64,000 nt of DNA from Allomuricauda sp. M10. GTDB taxonomy: Bacteria; Bacteroidota; Bacteroidia; Flavobacteriales; Flavobacteriaceae. The stretch spans positions 372,001-436,000 of the forward strand of contig NZ_JAJGBN010000001.1 in assembly GCF_020782875.1 (NCBI RefSeq), written 5' to 3'. Shown piece after piece: positions 62,279-64,000 of the stretch (position 1 is its first letter; every line of letters starts with the position of its first letter). The notes below the pieces were generated by a model that saw only the letters and a list, made by a program, of their open reading frames with translations, ran no database searches and was not told the origin of the DNA. Both the position numbers and the translations under genes were made by a program.

Positions 62279-63019
62279 CTAGAAATCGAGTTTCTTTTTT
62301 CTAAGCTCGAAGTTCTGACCCAAATATACCTTTCGGACCATTTCGTCCACTGCCAATTCCTCTGGAACACCTGCTTTTAGAATGCCACCTTCAAACATGA
62401 GGTAAGAACGTTCCGTAATGGCCAAGGTTTCCTGAACATTGTGGTCGGTGATCAAAATACCGATGTTCTTGTTCTTCAATTGGGCTACGATACGCTGGAT
62501 ATCCTCTACAGCAACGGGATCCACCCCGGCAAAGGGTTCATCTAACAAAATGAATTTTGGGTCAGTAGCCAAGGCCCTGGCGATTTCAGTACGTCGGCGT
62601 TCCCCTCCTGAAAGCAAGTCGCCACGGTTTTTACGGATATGTCCCAAACCAAATTCATCAATGAGCGACTCCATTTTCATGTGTTGCTCCTTTTTGCTCA
62701 AATTGGTGAGTTGTAGTACGCTCAGGATATTTTTCTCAATGCTCAGTTTTCGAAATACGGAAGCTTCTTGCGCCAAATAGCCGATTCCGTGCTGCGCCCT
62801 CTTGTACATGGGAAAAGCGGTGATGTCAGTACTATCCAGGTAAATGTTGCCGCCATTCGGCTTTATTAAGCCTACAATCATATAGAACGAAGTGGTCTTA
62901 CCGGCACCGTTAGGACCCAAAAGCCCTACGATTTCACCTTGATTCACTTCAAGGGAAATACCCCTAACAACTTTTCGGCCACGGTAGGCCTTCATGATAT
63001 TTTCTGCGCGTAGCTTCAT
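62279..63019 (-). CDS. lptB: LPS export ABC transporter ATPase LptB
   Basis: ATPase that powers extraction of lipopolysaccharide from the inner membrane with LptFG and LptC. The 246-residue product has Walker [10 protein letters not shown] (about residues 34-42), the signature [16 protein letters not shown], Walker [15 protein letters not shown] and [10 protein letters not shown]. The AGVDP variant is typical of LptB. Downstream end abuts pssA; upstream is the AhpD-like gene. Confidence 0.96.
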   Translation of the reverse strand: MKLRAENIMKAYRGRKVVRGISLEVNQGEIVGLLGPNGAGKTTSFYMIVGLIKPNGGNIYLDSTDITAFPMYKRAQHGIGYLAQEASVFRKLSIEKNILSVLQLTNLSKKEQHMKMESLIDEFGLGHIRKNRGDLLSGGERRRTEIARALATDPKFILLDEPFAGVDPVAVEDIQRIVAQLKNKNIGILITDHNVQETLAITERSYLMFEGGILKAGVPEELAVDEMVRKVYLGQNFELRKKKLDF

Positions 63020-63076
63020 AGGAACGTGCCAAAACTAAACATATTCTTCTTCTGGGATGGTGTCTTTTGGTTTTTT

Positions 63077-63427
63077 TTAAGCATCGGTTGCTTCTAGATC
63101 TTCCCAAAATTCATAGGCCCTGCGCAAGTGTGGGACAACAATGGTACCACCCACCAAAGTGGCAATACCAAGAGTTTCCATTACTTCTTCCTTGTTGGCG
63201 CCAGCTTTTTTGGAGCTTTCCAAATGGTATTTTACACAATCGTCGCAACGCAGAACCGCAGAGGCGACCAATCCCAAAAGTTCCTTTGTCTTAACATCCA
63301 GGGCGCCGGCCATATAAGCGTTGGTGTCCAGATTAAAGATGCGTTTGATCAACTTGTTGTTGTCGGCCAACAACTTTTCGTTCATTTTGGAACGATAGGC
63401 ATTGAACTCTTCTACTTTATTTGGCAT
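63077..63427 (-). CDS. Carboxymuconolactone decarboxylase/AhpD-like protein
   Basis: The 116-residue product has the AhpD/CMD core with the redox pair in LRCDDCVKYHLESSKKAGA (Cys-x-x-Cys-x-x-x-His). GIATLVGGTIVVPHLRRAYEF follows. AhpD-type proteins are peroxide-linked disulfide reductants; the CxxC favours this over a decarboxylase role. It overlaps the tatC end by 11 nt and so is coupled to it. Confidence 0.9.
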   Translation of the reverse strand: MPNKVEEFNAYRSKMNEKLLADNNKLIKRIFNLDTNAYMAGALDVKTKELLGLVASAVLRCDDCVKYHLESSKKAGANKEEVMETLGIATLVGGTIVVPHLRRAYEFWEDLEATDA

Positions 63428-64000
63428 TTTTCTGTGCTTTTTCTTTTTTCTTCTCTCTTCTCACTACCCAGGCAGAAATGTAGATACTGATCTGGTACAA
63501 AATAAGTACTGGAATGGCCACAACGATTTGACTGGTAATATCTGGAGGGGTGATGATGGCAGATAGGATCAAAACGATCACCAATGCAATCTTTCTGTAC
63601 TTCTTCAAGAATTCTGGGGTTACCAAACCAACCTTGGTCAAGAAATAGATGACTATCGGGAGCTCGAACATGATCCCACAAGCAATGACCGAGGCCCTAA
63701 CGGTTGATACATAAGAGGCTAGGTCGATCTCGTTCAAAACTTCTTTACTGACCTGATAAGATCCCAAAAAGTTGATGGACAATGGGGCCACTACATAATA
63801 TCCGAAGAGCACACCCAAAAAGAACAAGGCGGAAGCCGTAAGGATAAATCCTCTGGAGTGCTTGCGCTCTTTTTCATAAAGTCCAGGACTGATAAATCTC
63901 CACAACTCATATAGAATATAGGGGAAGCCAATGATCACACCCGCCCAAATGGATGTCCAGATGTGGGCAGAAAATTGCCCGGCCATCAATCTACTCTGAA
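63417..64000 (-). CDS. tatC: Sec-independent protein translocase TatC, N-terminus beyond window
   Basis: The visible C-terminal ~193 residues carry the TatC pattern FSAHIWTSIWAGVIIGFPYILYELWRFISPGLYEKERK, several transmembrane helices and a basic tail (RREKKKEKAQKN). The frame runs through the window edge (codons for QSRLMAGQ), so the TTG at 63989 is an internal Leu, not a start. The missing N-terminus should be about 75 residues. TatC recognises twin-arginine signals such as that of the oxidoreductase at 3468. Confidence 0.95.
   Translation of the reverse strand, partial: QSRLMAGQFSAHIWTSIWAGVIIGFPYILYELWRFISPGLYEKERKHSRGFILTASALFFLGVLFGYYVVAPLSINFLGSYQVSKEVLNEIDLASYVSTVRASVIACGIMFELPIVIYFLTKVGLVTPEFLKKYRKIALVIVLILSAIITPPDITSQIVVAIPVLILYQISIYISAWVVRREKKKEKAQKNAK

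Noticed and set aside
63987-63989. TTG at 63989 as the tatC start
   Set aside because: The frame continues to the window edge with TatC-like residues, and the TatC N-terminal region is missing, so this is an internal leucine codon.

Overview
The window comes from a marine-type flavobacterium (Bacteroidota, Flavobacteriaceae). The evidence is a GC content in the low forties, TAnnTTTG -7 promoter elements in front of many genes, almost no Shine-Dalgarno sites, a type IX secretion type-B sorting domain, long Bacteroidota forms of NusB and SecA, and several families largely confined to this phylum (DUF5606, Lnb/DUF4105, the 37-kDa nucleoid protein). A genus near Muricauda/Flagellimonas is a guess. 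No rRNA, tRNA, insertion sequence, prophage or CRISPR array was seen; this is mostly core chromosome with small accessory patches.

Layout. 1-4817: ABC exporter (cut by the window edge), nusB, a DUF1573 lipoprotein, yajC, and a Tat-exported oxidoreductase. 4818-6216: an AT-richer patch with one serine hydrolase between odd repeats. 6217-16010: household metabolism (pepT, pyrD, HMG-CoA lyase, guaB, lysA) and a pair of convergent small genes with matching Fur/PerR-like boxes. 16181-19876: Lon-N protein, sucC, a small secreted protein, a TerB-like protein, and an Hsp20 gene behind a sigma-54-like promoter. 19975-25516: uvrB, a T9SS-secreted repeat protein, and an ABC-2 transporter. 25595-31346: a kinase-like orphan, nucleoid protein, heme A synthase, CCA-adding enzyme, Sua5/YrdC. 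31356-34122: three glycosyltransferases. 34368-41410: dapD, ruvX, def, DUF5606, GH20 plus SGNH esterase, mazG, MATE pump. 41578-46920: PAP2 and ArnT-like enzymes facing a flippase-like protein, a GtrB/DPM-type transferase and meaB. 47127-51761: ohr, an ECF sigma/anti-sigma/DUF4097-like operon, msrA, and two tiny exported or membrane proteins. 51839-64000: orphan histidine kinase, secA, DUF2795, PduO adenosyltransferase, a 51-codon membrane ORF, a shortened methyltransferase relative, ABC-F, Lnb, pssA, lptB, an AhpD-like protein and tatC (cut by the edge).

How it fits together. lysA and dapD serve the lysine/diaminopimelate pathway. SecA, YajC and TatC, the T9SS substrate, Lnb, LptB, PssA and the glycosyltransferases all build or cross the envelope. 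MeaB and PduO both support adenosylcobalamin-dependent methylmalonyl-CoA mutase, which is not in the window. MsrA, Ohr, Hsp20 and UvrB are stress proteins. The most unusual points are the sigma-54-like hsp20 promoter with two palindromes, the twin Fur/PerR-like operators, a divergent kinase-like protein (25595-26671), a methyltransferase relative lacking its cofactor site, and two unannotated micro-ORFs. All functional statements come from reading motifs by eye; no database search was possible.
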